From Viscum album (taxonomy: Eukaryota; Streptophyta; Magnoliopsida; Santalales; Viscaceae): 64,000 nt of DNA. Below the pieces are notes generated by a model, which was given only the letters and a program-made list of their open reading frames with translations, had not been told where the DNA came from and searched no databases. The position numbers and the translations under genes are program-made. This document shows positions 1 through 11,260 of the stretch, piece after piece. The DNA lies in assembly GCA_963277665.1 (NCBI GenBank), contig OY728158.1, positions 602,602,818 through 602,666,817 of the forward strand, in the 5' to 3' direction. Each line of letters begins with the position of its first letter. Within the stretch, counting starts at the first letter, position 1.

Positions 1-2469
1 AAAAACAAACCAATTACCATCTGGAACACTGATCTTTATAAAAAAATTTAAATAAACTATTGATAAAATATTATAAGTAAATCATATTAGGTTTGATGCA
101 TATGAGTATTGTTCTGGGATATATGGATAATAAATTTCATTTTATTTTGCTGGAGGTTGATTTGGATATGATGTAAGTCTAACCTAAGGTAAGAGTTTCT
201 TGTCTTACTTTCACTTCCATGAGATATATACCATATTAACCACTTATTTATTTTGTGTGTTGTATATAATAGACATTTGATATAATATATTAGTATTATA
301 TATATATAATCATGATATTTAAATTTTCATTTAATGTTTATTTCTTGGTGATTATGATTCAATAGTTAAAAAAATGATAAGTGTTTATTTCAAAATGTCA
401 TCATTATTCAGGATTGTTTATATTTAAGTTAATAATGGGGGAAGAATTAATATTTATAAATCAAAACCAATATATTTTTATAATAGTCAGGTTATCCATG
501 AACTTTTCAATTAATCCGAATTTTTTTCCTTTATTTAATACATAAAATTATTATGAAAATGTTTTTAACAAAAACTTACTTTATTTCTCTCTTTGGTTGA
601 AAATCCATTTTCTCTCATATATATGTTTTATAAAAATATTTTAATTTTTTTTTTCAAAATTATTTATTAAAGAAATTTTTACCCAGTTTTTTGTTTTTAC
701 AAAAATGTTCTGAAATGGATCTTCTTTCATTTTATAAAAGAGGTACTTTTTGACCTTTTTTAGAGAAGTTTGAAAGGAATTTTTTTAACTTATATGGCAT
801 GAAATAAATATATTTCCCTCATTAATGATCAACTAATTAGATATTACTCTACTATTTCTTTGTAGTTATTTTAAAGAAAATAATTTCCCTAATATTTTGG
901 AAATTTTTATTCTTTAAAAGTGATTTTCAAAGTGAAAAGGTTATTTTAATCAAGAATATTTTAATGAAATTTTTATAGTATCTATATTAATGAATAAAAA
1001 AAATTATTTTAATTATAATAAACTATGTATATATTGTAATTATACCTTATTTATTATTTTTCTAGATGGTTTTTGATCATTTTGGCTGAGGATGTACTAT
1101 TTTGATACCACTTTCCATATTACTATGGATGGGTTGTGATTATATTTATTGATTGGGAAAACTACTAATATTTCATATTATATTTTCCAATATGAATTTT
1201 TATATTGATTATGAATCACCGCTTTTATTTGAGGAATGAATTAGACTTTTTAAATGATGATCAATGCCCACAATAACACCTCGATTCACTGATAGGTCTC
1301 ATGAGACAGACTAGATTGGCAATTTTTCAAAGGATTTACCAATTTATGAATGATGTCTTAGAATGAGGGCTTGATGAGATTTTTATGATTTATGAAATTC
1401 TGAATTCCCTCATTTTGAGCATAGTTTTTGATATCCATGTGGTTATTAAATTATTTATAATATCCATGGATAATTTTCTATCTCATTTGATTATTTATAT
1501 GACATTAATTGATCATAATTTATTTCTATCACATTATTCTTCATATTCAAGTTATTGATTAAATAACATGTTTCTTTTAGTTATTCAACTTCCCATATTG
1601 ATTATACCTAATTTTATCATGAAATATTACACAATATACAGACCCTTACTAATCATTAGATCACAAACCATTCTCATATCTCCTTTCTATAGGATGAAAT
1701 GAAGTGTATTATGATTGATATGTTAGGATATGCCAAAAGGAATTGTATTACTCTCAAAGAAAATATCATGTTTTATTTTAAGTTTTCTAATGTGATGTAA
1801 TTCAAATATTTATTTACTTTACCAAGACTATTAAACTATTTTTTCCTTAAAGATGTGATTCCTTGTATCTAGTACCAATGTTAAATAGCATCCACCGACC
1901 CTAGGCTACTAGGGTCAGGGTCTGCACATTTTAAGATGATTTCATGAAATGATTTTGAACCTTTGAAAAGGATAAGATGTTTTATATAATATTAAATGAT
2001 TTTTTTCTTGATTTTAAAGGTGAAACTATTTTTAAAGAAGTTTATTTCTTCAATTTTTGGGATTGAAATATTTTAATGCTTTTGAAAGTGGAGCTTTAAC
2101 ATGGTTTTTTTAATTTTCAATTCCTTGTTTTTATAATTTTGAACTAGGAATTGAAATGGTTTGAATATGTTTGAATTGTGTTCATTATATATTGTTTGAG
2201 TATTTAAAGTATTATGATTGTATTTTTTTTATATTTTAGATTGTAACCCTAGAAATGAGTTAAAAATTAAATAAGACAATGATTTGGGGTGTTTCCCCTG
2301 TGATCCAGAAGTTTTCCTTCTAGACTATGACTCTACCCAAACTCTCGATGGAGTGGAATGGACATATAATTCTTGGATTCTAGATCAGGCTCAGGTGTTT
2401 TTTAATTTCTACCCTATAGTATTTTGTGGATATCAAGGATACCATGAGGAGAAAGAGTGACTAGCTATG
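1..2469. other. A+T-rich noncoding DNA, nothing recognised
   Basis: I see no reading frame with a recognisable domain, no RNA gene and no clear repeat boundary here. The stretch is dominated by A and T homopolymers and TA runs. Its last few hundred bases lead into the decayed gag that begins near 2470, so part of it may be the leader or 5' LTR of that element, but I could not find a primer-binding site or an LTR edge. Confidence 0.5.
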
Positions 2470-3175
2470 GTTGAAGAGATATTTGATTTACAATTAACTT
2501 CTAAAACTTATTGGGTTTGGCGTACCACTAATCTATTTGAAGTAGTCGGTTTATATTTGTTTAATATCATTATACATTCCTATAAATTTTAGGTTTTATC
2601 TTGGGGATATTTTAACACTTCCTTAAAGAAATGATTTTATCCTAAGAAGGTGAGAGTTGAGAAGGCACTCAATTTTTTAAGTGTTCATTAGGTTGATCAG
2701 TGAGTGAGACATTATGTTTATAATTTCACTAGACTAGAGGATTTTTCTCTAGGTTTTTCTACTGATGCATTGAAAAATGCATGGATATTTTCTATAGGAA
2801 TTCATTTGAGCCTTCGTTCGTTAGTGTTTCAGTTTGGATTGACTATATACATGAAGGTGACGTACTAGGCCATCATTTTTGAGGGAATATTGGAAGGGAA
2901 ACCTATTCCAAGTGATGATTTGACCTTACCTTGTGTCAATTAGGGTTATCTAGATATTAGGAAGAAAAAGTAGGAATTTGGTGATAATGGTACTCCCAAT
3001 TAGGAACATTTTGTTCCCATATTAGTGAACATAAATCTATTTTTATGATTTAAATGTGGGAATTATGAGAACAAAAAGTCCTCTTATTTTAAAACTCCAT
3101 GATCCTGTCATCTATGTGGACACCTCAGTCACATTAATCTGAACGAGCATAAAGCGAAGAACTATCATACCATAT
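2470..3175 (+). pseudogene. Decayed Ty3/gypsy gag with zinc knuckles
   Basis: This is a remnant of the capsid/nucleocapsid protein of a Ty3/gypsy retrotransposon, which packages element RNA in cytoplasmic particles. Read in the plus direction with a few in-frame stops, about 2596-2880 gives the usual gag core order: an aromatic SW-x2-F-like start, an F-x-P-K-x-V-R-x-E-K block, then NFTRLEDFS and a hydrophobic stretch ending IHLSLRS, which matches the capsid helices of Del/Tekay-like gags. At 3035-3175 two zinc-knuckle-like blocks follow: a first with F-K-C-G-N-Y and a second reading CHLCGHLSHIN, where the last cysteine is replaced. No intact start or stop is left. No protease or RT could be read downstream. 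The assignment rests on motif order, not on a search. Confidence 0.55.
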
Positions 3176-5500
3176 TTTATCTAGGTTTTCATCTCAGGTG
3201 TTTCTTCCATCGGAGAGTCTGAAGATGAGTAGTGTTTTTGAAAAATGTCATATTTTTTATATTTTTAATTTTTTCTTACATTGGGACTTATACTATGTCC
3301 CTTGTTTATTATATTTTTCTGTTATATAATGGATTAAAAATGTTTTCCGTTTGGTGATATTTTATTTTGGAGATACTCATCTTGTTTTTCTTTGTTTTAG
3401 TGTGTTTCATTTTGGGATTAGATTTTTGTGTCCCCTAATGGAGTTCTTTAATCATTATCTTTTTTGTTGTAGAAGACTTGTGATGGATATGTTTCATCCT
3501 CTTGTAATGTTGGCCTCTTCAGTTCTATTTTTATTATGATATTTATAAATAATGGGAGACCAATACTAGGCCTCCTTGTGTTTCATCATTCTTGTGGTGT
3601 ATCTTATAGATTCTTTTTTTTGGGATTTTACATTGATCTGAGATATTACATTATAAGATGTTATAGAGGTGGTGATTATGTTTTGTCTTTTGGTATGGAT
3701 TAATATTTAAGAGGCTCTTAGGAGTGATGGTATGTATGTTGACATTGCTTAACTCAAAGAATATTTTATGGGTGAGTATCCTAATGTATTATTTTGTTGT
3801 CTCCTTACTTTTTTTCCTGTGAGAAGTCTACTCCTTAGGATTCCTAGTACATTATCATTTGGTAAGTTCTAAAAAATTATATCATGGTTAGAAGTGGGAT
3901 CCTTTAGTCTCATTTCCTCAGTTTTTTAATTTGGGAAGCTGGGTAGTTGATTAGGTTTTTTCATAGGGTGAGTTGGTTTTGGATTTCCAACTTGTATTAA
4001 GTTACCAATGAATTTTTTGGGGCACCAAGTGGAATAATTTAAATAATTATGACACCCACGATGTCACTTCTTTATATATTTTTGGTATTTGATAAATTAC
4101 CTTGAGTTTTAATGTATTCTAGGGTAAAACCTTGATGTTTGTAGAGCTTTTACAGGGTTGTATTCTTAGGTGCATGGTTTGTGAAAAAATACAGTGTAAA
4201 CCATGTGACCTAGGTAGTTTTAGATAGTGGTCATCCCCTAATCAACATAAAGTTTGGTAAACCATATGACCTATTTAGGTTTAGTTATTTTAGTCTTTTA
4301 TTCATGACATTTCATCCCTACTCTTCCCCATTTATACTCTCTTGACCTAGGCACCTTCAAAGTGAATTTCTCCTCCTCATATGCCACACCATGGTGGATT
4401 CTTAGCAATTTACTGGTAGGATTTAATCTGGATTGAAAGGTTAGGGCTCCTAATTCCTTCTTATTGGGTTTCTTTCCCCTTTTAGATTCTTCCCTAACCT
4501 TAATGGACAAGGTTGGGTGTTTTTTATGACCCTGTATGTTCTAATTTAGGAATTATGGTTTATAGGTATTGTGAGCCATCTATTTAGACTTATTTGGGTT
4601 TTTTTGATGGAGGAGACATAATTTCATTGCTTTAGGAAGGAGTTTTAGATTCATTTACTTTTATTTGATATTTATTTGAATTATTGGTGTTCTAAAATCA
4701 TTTTTAGTCTATTTAAAAATGGTATATGTTATCTATACTTAATTTATAATTTTTCCCTTAGTCTCTTTTGGTTTTCATTTTTCATAATGGGTGTATTTCA
4801 TAGTTTAATGAAACTTTGTTTTCATACAGTGTTATATTCCTTTTAAGTGCTTGATAAATTTATAATCATTATTTTCATTAATAAAAATAATTTTTATTAC
4901 CATTTAGGTTGAATGTGATTTATAAAATGGGGTACCTTTTTTTAATTTTAATGATTTTAATCATTCTAATGGTATGAGTTTGATTAATTAATTTTAATAG
5001 TGGTTTCCTTGATTGGTTATGATTATGTTTTAGTGTTGTTTTTTTGATTTACCTTGGAATTGTGTTTATATTACAAATGGTTCTAAAAATGGATTTCTAA
5101 AATGTATATTTTATATGTAAGATATAAAGGGCTCGGTTAGTACTTTGTAAAATGATGTTTGTTTGACTGACTGGTTATGCCCTTATTTAGCCCCATTGTA
5201 TTTGGTTATGATGTTTATGTATATCCTTTTGACAGATGATTGAATTATGATTCCCTATTTTTCTCATTTATTATGGATCTTATTATGGGGGATGTTTGAG
5301 GTGGGAAGTATAAAATTTTAATGTTATCATCGGTATTTTTTTGTTATCATGTTATTAAAATTGTCTTAGTAGTGTCCCACCTACTTTATGTATTGCATGA
5401 GGAATGTTAGGACACTATGTGGGAAATATAGGGATGGTTTCTTCACATGTTAAATATTTTCCATAGCTAGTGGTCCTTAATTAATATTAATCTAGGCAAG
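3176..5500. other. A+T-rich noncoding DNA downstream of the gag remnant
   Basis: No domain-bearing frame is visible. The short open frames at 3351-3539 (+) and 4298-4510 (-) show no family signature. A stretch near 4050-4075 reads TATGACACCCACGATGTCAC, reminiscent of the TGTCAC start of many plant gypsy LTRs, so an LTR edge could lie there, but I found no matching partner. Confidence 0.4.
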
Positions 5501-5522
5501 GGACGTGTGTATTATGAGGCTA

Positions 5523-5592
5523 GTTGAGAGTGATTTAGGTGATGAGTGTCAAACTGCAAGACCTATAGGCCAGGGGTTCAAACTTGGTATTT
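5523..5592 (+). repeat. tRNA-like motif (possible SINE or LTR-embedded box)
   Basis: The segment contains AACTGCAAGACC followed about 10 bases later by CCAGGGGTTCAAACTTGG. The second block resembles the T-arm/B-box of a tRNA (GGTTCAAAC). The first resembles an anticodon loop (CTGCAAG). The acceptor and anticodon stems do not pair well, so this is not a functional tRNA gene. A tRNA-derived SINE relic, or a sequence belonging to the surrounding LTR-like DNA, are both possible. Confidence 0.3.
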
Positions 5593-6189
5593 CTAGTATT
5601 TTATCATTATTCCCTATGGTGTTACCTCATGATATGCATCATATGTTACACTTTATTTAATACCTATTTATCATGTGAGTTTCTTCTCTAGGGATTCATC
5701 CTTCTTTGATACATTGGTTGTTTATGAGTTTGAATTATTTTTATATGGATTAAATTATTTAATTATTGTTATTCCTTTATATACTTTTCCATGGAATTTA
5801 TTTCCTTTTGGATTTCCTTTATCCTTTATTATTCTTAATGGAAGTGTAATGTTTTTTAAGAAAAATAGATGAGTTTTTTTTTTCAACGGATTATTTAAAA
5901 TTGAGAAATGATAGTTTCAAATTTGGTTTCTAAAGAAAAAACTTAAATTTTGTATGTTAAGTGTTGTTTGGTTTCATACCATGGAAGTGACACAAAAATA
6001 TATTTATTTATATTCATTTTCAAACTAGTGTAATTGGTTTCTTTTATAAAAGGAATGAAATGGACTCGCTATGGTGTCTGAAATTCCTATTGATCACACC
6101 CTATGTACTCACACGAGTGGCTATGTAGTATTCATATCTTGTATTGGTTTTTAGGTCTTCTATTTTGGGTTTGGTATGGTTAAAAAATC

Positions 6190-6280
6190 TTATTGAAGCA
6201 GATGGATGATTGGTTCAGAGTGTTGACTTGAGAGTCACATGGAGTTAGTGGTTCATCTTTGGTATCGACCTCTCTGACCT
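6190..6280 (+). repeat. Second tRNA-like motif
   Basis: About 670 bases after the first motif, the sequence GACTTGAGAGTCACATGG is followed by GTGGTTCATCTTTGGTATCG. The spacing of an anticodon-arm-like hairpin (GACT..AGTC) and a GGTTC box again mimics a tRNA 3' half. No convincing acceptor stem is present. I infer a tRNA-derived relic; it could be chance in A+T-rich DNA. Confidence 0.25.
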
Positions 6281-6639
6281 TATACTTTTGTTTTCTTTTT
6301 TATTAGATTTATAACCATTTATAGAAAGTTTTATTTTTATGGAAATGTATTTTTATGGTTTTGTTATTACTCTTTATGGTTATTTCATGTTTGGATATCA
6401 TTTTTTGAGATCTATTTATTTATTTTGGCATGTTCTCCAATTTATGTAAACCTCATGCTGGGTTCCTGGTTGGAAAAAATTATTTATATATATATTATTG
6501 AGGGTAAAATAATTATCACATTGTCACTTATGATACACGAGAACTTTTCACTAGCTCTAGTTGATCTAGAATGTACCTTAAATCAGTGACGTATTGGGTT
6601 AGGTGCTGGTCCATGTTGCATCCTCGACTGGTTCATTAT

Positions 6640-6846
6640 AATGTTCATTTTTATTCTTACAAAACCAATTTTCCCTTAATAAAATTCCCTTTAAAAATAA
6701 TAATTATATTTTATTTTTTCCAAAATTACACTAAAAATACTTCCTTCGAATAATAAATAAAACTAATGAATTTTCTTGAAAAATAAATAAATAAATAAAT
6801 CAAAGAATTTAATTACTAAAAATACATTCCTGGAATATAAACACCG
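6640..6846. repeat. Putative LTR end, left copy of a 210-bp direct repeat
   Basis: This stretch matches 13395-13600 in direct orientation. Both contain blocks like TTTCCCTTTAATAAAATTCC, a run of AAAAATAATAA, an AAATTACACT block, ACTTCCTTC and, at the right end, ACTAAAAAT followed by ATAAACA. The right edge here abuts a polypurine-tract complement (CCCCCCACACTTAG), as expected for the end of the 3' LTR of a minus-strand element. A short AAAT microsatellite lies at about 6780-6800. Sequence left of 6640 does not align convincingly with sequence left of 13395, so the full LTR length is not established. Confidence 0.4.
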
Positions 6847-6861
6847 AATCCCCCCACACTT
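6847..6861 (-). other. Polypurine tract of the Athila-type element
   Basis: On the minus strand the sequence reads AGCAAGATTCTAAGTGTGGG and then GGGATTCGG. This is very like the conserved end of plant Athila/Tat internal regions, where a TTGAGGACAAGCAAA-type stretch precedes TAAGTGTGGGGG. The polypurine tract primes plus-strand DNA synthesis and marks the 3' LTR edge. It fits the direction inferred from gag. Confidence 0.55.
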
Positions 6862-9090
6862 AGAATCTTGCTTTTCCTTAAGCATATAATCTCAAAAAAA
6901 CCACAAAGGGAACCAATAATACTTGTATTTAAATTCCACATATATAAAGATAAACCTATTACCTTCAAGTAAAATAATTTTAAGAATCATATAAATTTTA
7001 TCTTTTCAAATATTTAAATATTTATGAAAAAATAAATCATGTATTTTAATTTTACCCTTTTGAAATTATTGAAACTCTTATTAACATCCATTCAATATTC
7101 CTAATTTATTATTTCTATGCATTTCAATATTTGATATACCTCACTTTTGAATTATTTTACCTCATCACTCAAAGTAAATATTTACTAGAGTTATGATCAT
7201 ACATCAAGTAAACTATCCTAACCATAATTTTGAAAAGGGTCTCAAATCACCTACCTAAGAGGAAAATTATCATAATTAATCATGAGGATTTGACATTAAA
7301 TTATTTTATTAATTCTAGGATAAGGGTAGGAATGTGATGATGTGAAGAAAATAAGTTCCAAATAGAGGTTAAGCTCTAAAGTTCATCTTCATGATAAAAA
7401 AATAGAAAATATCAAAGAAACACTTCTACTCAAATAATGAAATTATCATTACTTACCAAACTCAAAGTAAACCTCAAAAATAATTAATGGTAAATGAAAA
7501 TAATAATACACTATTATTCTAAATTTTATTTTTAAAGAATACTTTCTACAGTATTTTCAACACGACTTTTTCACTTTTATTTTTTAAATCAATAATTTTT
7601 TTGTATAGGAAAAAAATGAATCATAATGAAATAAATTCATAAACCTTCCAATAGTATGTCTTTAAGCACATATATTTCTTCTCATAATTTTGAAATATCC
7701 CTTTTCTACCAGGAATAACCTCTCCAAAATACTTGAACCACTATATATATATAAATACCCAGAGTTGGGTGAGAAGGATTGAATATTCTAATACTGTGTG
7801 TCTCCCTTAAAATTCATTTGTAGATTACATGGGATAAGGAAAAAGATAATAATGTTAAAGTTAGGTACCAAGAACAAATGTCTTGAATAAAAATACATTA
7901 ATCATTTTAAATGTGACTTTGTATAATCATAAATTTTACTTGACCTCAATACATGTTCTAGTTGGTGTAGATACCCCTATTATCTCTCAAGAAATGGGTA
8001 TAAAAAATAATATGAAAAATTGGATTAAAAAAATATCAGAAATAAGAAAAGTAAAAATTGATTCAATTAATCCTGGAATTAATGATAAGAAAAAATCGAT
8101 ACACATTAACGACATAAGCTCAAATAAAAAAATTGTGATAATAATTTCATCTACAAAACCAACTAGACCCTCTAAATCATGGTTTATCAAACTGATACCC
8201 CAATTATTATCTCTCTTAATTCATCCCCATTATTACTTATTCAATCTCATTAAAATTGAAATTAAAAACATGGAATCATGGGATTTATAAGTGGTTTTTT
8301 TTATCATATTTCAAAAATTGAAACATGAATCTAAGTGGAGATTTAAAGTTCCATTAAAAAATCAGAGAAATCAGCCTGTGGGGGAGTAAAAAATAATTAA
8401 TTAAAAGTAATAATCCATTTTCTACTAAAACTATTGTTCTTTTCCTCTTTTATTATTCTTTTTTATTACCATGACCATATAAAACAAAATACCCAAGTGA
8501 ATGTGTAATGTTTATGTTCATTTAAGATGAAAAATATGACTGAGAGTTGAAACTAAAATCTAAAACTAAATATAAACCCAAACTTAATTAAATACTATGA
8601 TCTTATAGAAAATTAAAAACTCTAATTTTTTATCAGAAATTATTTGATTAAGGTTGTTTATCTAGACCATATTTCTTTTTAGCTAGGCGATATAGGGTTG
8701 GAAGGATGTTACCTAATCTATATTAGTAAATGGTTCGATCAGTGATTTCTCAATATAGAGTGATAATCCACCAGTGTTTTTCTTATTCAAAAAAATTCAA
8801 AAGTGAGGACACAGACTAAGAAAACATATTTTCCATCCTTAAACTTTCTAGGCAAAATAGTTCCTCAAATATTGTATATTTTTTATAAAATTTTTCTCTC
8901 CTCATTTTTTTCTTTTATATCCACTATTTTTTTCTTAAAGTCATATATATCTTCCCTTTTCTCAATGGATGTAATACAGTCAACTCCTTGTTTGCTATCC
9001 CCATCCAAATCATCATCCTTTTCATCACAATTTTTTATTTGATTGATGAATGTTGAATTTAAACTACTCTTTAGTAACCCTTAAATACAA
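6862..9090. other. Noncoding 3' part of the Athila-type element
   Basis: RT, RNase H and integrase would be expected here on the minus strand, but none of their motifs can be read in any frame. Open frames at 7883-8290 (+, 135 codons) and 7987-8190 (-, 67 codons) overlap each other, are rich in I, N and K, and show no domain. Near 8680 the minus strand has CCAACCCTATATCGCCTAGC, a G+C-richer island in A+T-rich DNA, possibly a relic of the 3' untranslated region. Confidence 0.4.
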
Positions 9091-9099
9091 TTACCAAAT

Positions 9100-9720
9100 T
9101 TATATATCAATTAAGGCTCTCATATATCTAGGAATGTATTTTTCAAAATTATGAAGGATTCTCCACATCCATGCCAAGAATAAGGAGGTTTATCATAAAA
9201 TAAAAATTATCATTCTTAACTTGAAAGTCCTAAATCATACCATATAGATGTATTACAATTTTATTGACCAATTAAATGGAAACCATTTTGGGATTCATCA
9301 CCTATAATCCTTGTATTTTTAAAGTAGTGTAGGATATTATGTTTATACTCACTCTTATATCACAATTTTTTTTTCAAAACTCATTATAACTAGTATTAAC
9401 TGGAGTTTAAAATATACTTGGGGATTGCTTCATATTCAGTAATTTATTTCCATCATAACTAACCACTCTCCCATGAGTTTTATTGTTACTATATCCTAAT
9501 GTTTCCTCTGGTTATATATTAAACATTTTAATAATTTATCATATGTAGGCATGTTCTCTGAATCCTAAATAAAGTGGATGTTTAATTTTAGTTTCTTGAA
9601 AATTTATATAAATTTACCACTCTTTTATTATACCCTCCCTTGCTTTATCCTCTCTAGAAATTGTAATGGTGTTTTTTAAGGTTGTGATAATTCCTCCCGA
9701 ACTACCTCCTCCTTCCGCTT
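9100..9720 (-). pseudogene. Athila-type gag end and protease remnant
   Basis: Reading leftwards with several stops, about 9720-9580 is a charged linker rich in E, K and D. It is followed by PLQFLERIKQ, IFKKLKLNIHF and a block with MPTYDKLLK. This order (proline-rich P-x-R-L, then IFKKL-x-I-N-I-P-F, then MP-x-YAKFLKD) is characteristic of the region between gag and the retropepsin in Athila-lineage elements. Farther left, near 9250-9170, a block resembling RGVIEDVLVKVDKFIFPVDF of the same family is discernible with substitutions. The catalytic D-x-G of the protease is not readable. Confidence comes from the succession of family blocks. Confidence 0.55.
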
Positions 9721-10339
9721 ATCCTTTTCCTTATCCTTAACCTCCTCTTCCATTTCTTTTTATTTTTATACTTGCATCACTTTCTATTTACTTCTATATT
9801 TAGTACTTTAATTAACCATTTTATCACATCTAAAGGTAACAACATTCAGTTATCCACTTGGGTAGACATCCATGTCGCTCGTTAGCATTCCCCATTAGCC
9901 TCTCCTTAACTTGGCTGTATTTCTGTCCAAAATGAAATTATAGATTCCACCTGGAATTATTTTTATCCTTTGATTAATCTTTAAATTCATTGTTCGAATC
10001 TTGGGTTATTATAATTAATGTTTCTAAGGTATACTACAAATTACTAATTTATATATGGGGAGAGGGACCTTGGGGTTCTTGATATCTCATTTCCTTTTTC
10101 TAGTGCCCCTGGACTTGATTTTTTGACCTCTATCCCTAAATATTATTTTTAAGTTATAATCATCATATTTTTCTTCTTCACAATACATAACTTAGGGTTC
10201 GTGTATGATAAATAAGAAACCCAAATTCTTTTTCAAGGACTCAATTTGTTCTACTATCCATTTATTTCAATCTAAAATTTATACGCTTCTCTTTTTTGAT
10301 TCTTAAATTTTCCATAAGAATCTATTGTGGTACATTTCA

Positions 10340-10800
10340 TTTTAAAGTTCATAGACTTCCTCCACTGACTTTTTCATTTGTGAACCTCTAAAAATTGGAT
10401 ATAATTTTGATATATTACCATTGGGAAGACTCTTATATAAATTTTTAATGAGCAACCAAATCTTAATACCATGATGAGGATATTTCCTAATAAAATATTT
10501 AAACCACTGCCATTCATTTTATAATTATTTATCATCAAATTTTTTGAAATTTAAAATATTTTAATGAATATTTATTTATTTTGAGGGAGGGAAGAAGATA
10601 GTTAATAATTTTTTTACCAAATCATCCCATGTGGCGATAGAGTGTGGTGGTAGACTCTAAATCCAATCATGAGATTTATCTTTAAGTTAAAATCAAAATA
10701 TTCATTGTCTTACCACATCAATATAGATGTTGTTGAATTAGTATGTGCCAAAAATCATTAGGACACTTTGAGTGTTTGAGTCTTCATGTGATAGGCTGAT
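10340..10800 (-). pseudogene. Athila/Tat-type gag remnant
   Basis: This is the best-preserved part of the minus-strand element. In order it has a LKDKSHDWI block (family: FSLRDKAKDWL), SLPPHSIATWDDLVKKLL, IFFPPSK, then EWQWFKYFIRKYPHHGI and IWLLIKNLYKSL, ending in KSVEEVYEL. These match the retrotransposon gag domain of the Athila/Tat group, including the W-x-D-L-x-x-K-F, FFPP and CPHHG-like landmarks. In the last one the usual cysteine before PHH is a tyrosine. Stops and a short spacer interrupt the frame at about 10520-10570. The protein would have formed the capsid; this copy cannot make it. Confidence 0.7.
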
Positions 10801-10929
10801 GAATTGAATTGAATTTTAGATCATTTGAATGATCTCCAAATTTATCACAAAATTAGTTTTAGTGACCAGTTTCTCAAGAATTCTTGGTTGAACACCCACA
10901 CTTGAGGTTTGACCATATTATATTAACTT

Positions 10930-11098
10930 TTTTTTAAAAGGTTGGGGCCGACACATCATTTATTATTTAAAGCAAAGAAAAGATCTCTTTTAACTGGGTA
11001 GAGGGAGACCCATTACATAGCCCGAAGGCCCATAGGGCATTTAACCCATTACATGTCCTGTAGGCCCCAATATTTGGCCCAAGGCCCATTCTATGAAT
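10930..11098. other. G+C-richer island upstream of the Athila-type gag
   Basis: The stretch holds several GGCCCA/TGGGCC-like words (GCCCGAAGGCCCATAGGGC and TTTGGCCCAAGGCCCATT). These are palindromic and stand out from the A+T-rich surroundings. In the element's own orientation they lie just 5' of gag, so they belong to the leader. No gene is seen. Confidence 0.4.
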
Positions 11099-11260
11099 TA
11101 TACTACTACAATACACTCTTGCTACATAATTTCACAGTATCCGCCGCTACTAGAGTACCCTCCCACCACTACAGTGACCTACCACTGTTACAGTGCCCAC
11201 CATTGCTATAGTGCCACTGTTACTACAATATGTTACTGTACTGCTACAATACCTACACCA
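11099..11260. repeat. Imperfect CTACAGTG/CTACAATA repeat
   Basis: A low-complexity stretch made of degenerate short units such as CTACTACAATA, CACTACAGTG, CACTGTTACAGTG and GCTACAATACC. The unit length varies from about 8 to 13 bases. It produces a spurious open frame in the plus direction. The array probably arose by slippage within the leader of the minus-strand element. Confidence 0.5.

Noticed and set aside
5523..5592. Functional tRNA-Cys gene (GCA-like loop)
   Set aside because: Acceptor and anticodon stems do not pair; only the loop and T-arm words fit.
7883..8290. 135-codon plus-strand open frame
   Set aside because: It is rich in I, N and K, has no recognisable domain, overlaps an open frame on the other strand, and lies in the 3' part of a minus-strand retroelement.
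10930..11098. Host promoter suggested by GGCCCA elements
   Set aside because: GGCCCA words are frequent in plant promoters, but no host gene follows on either strand and the site sits just upstream of a retroelement gag.
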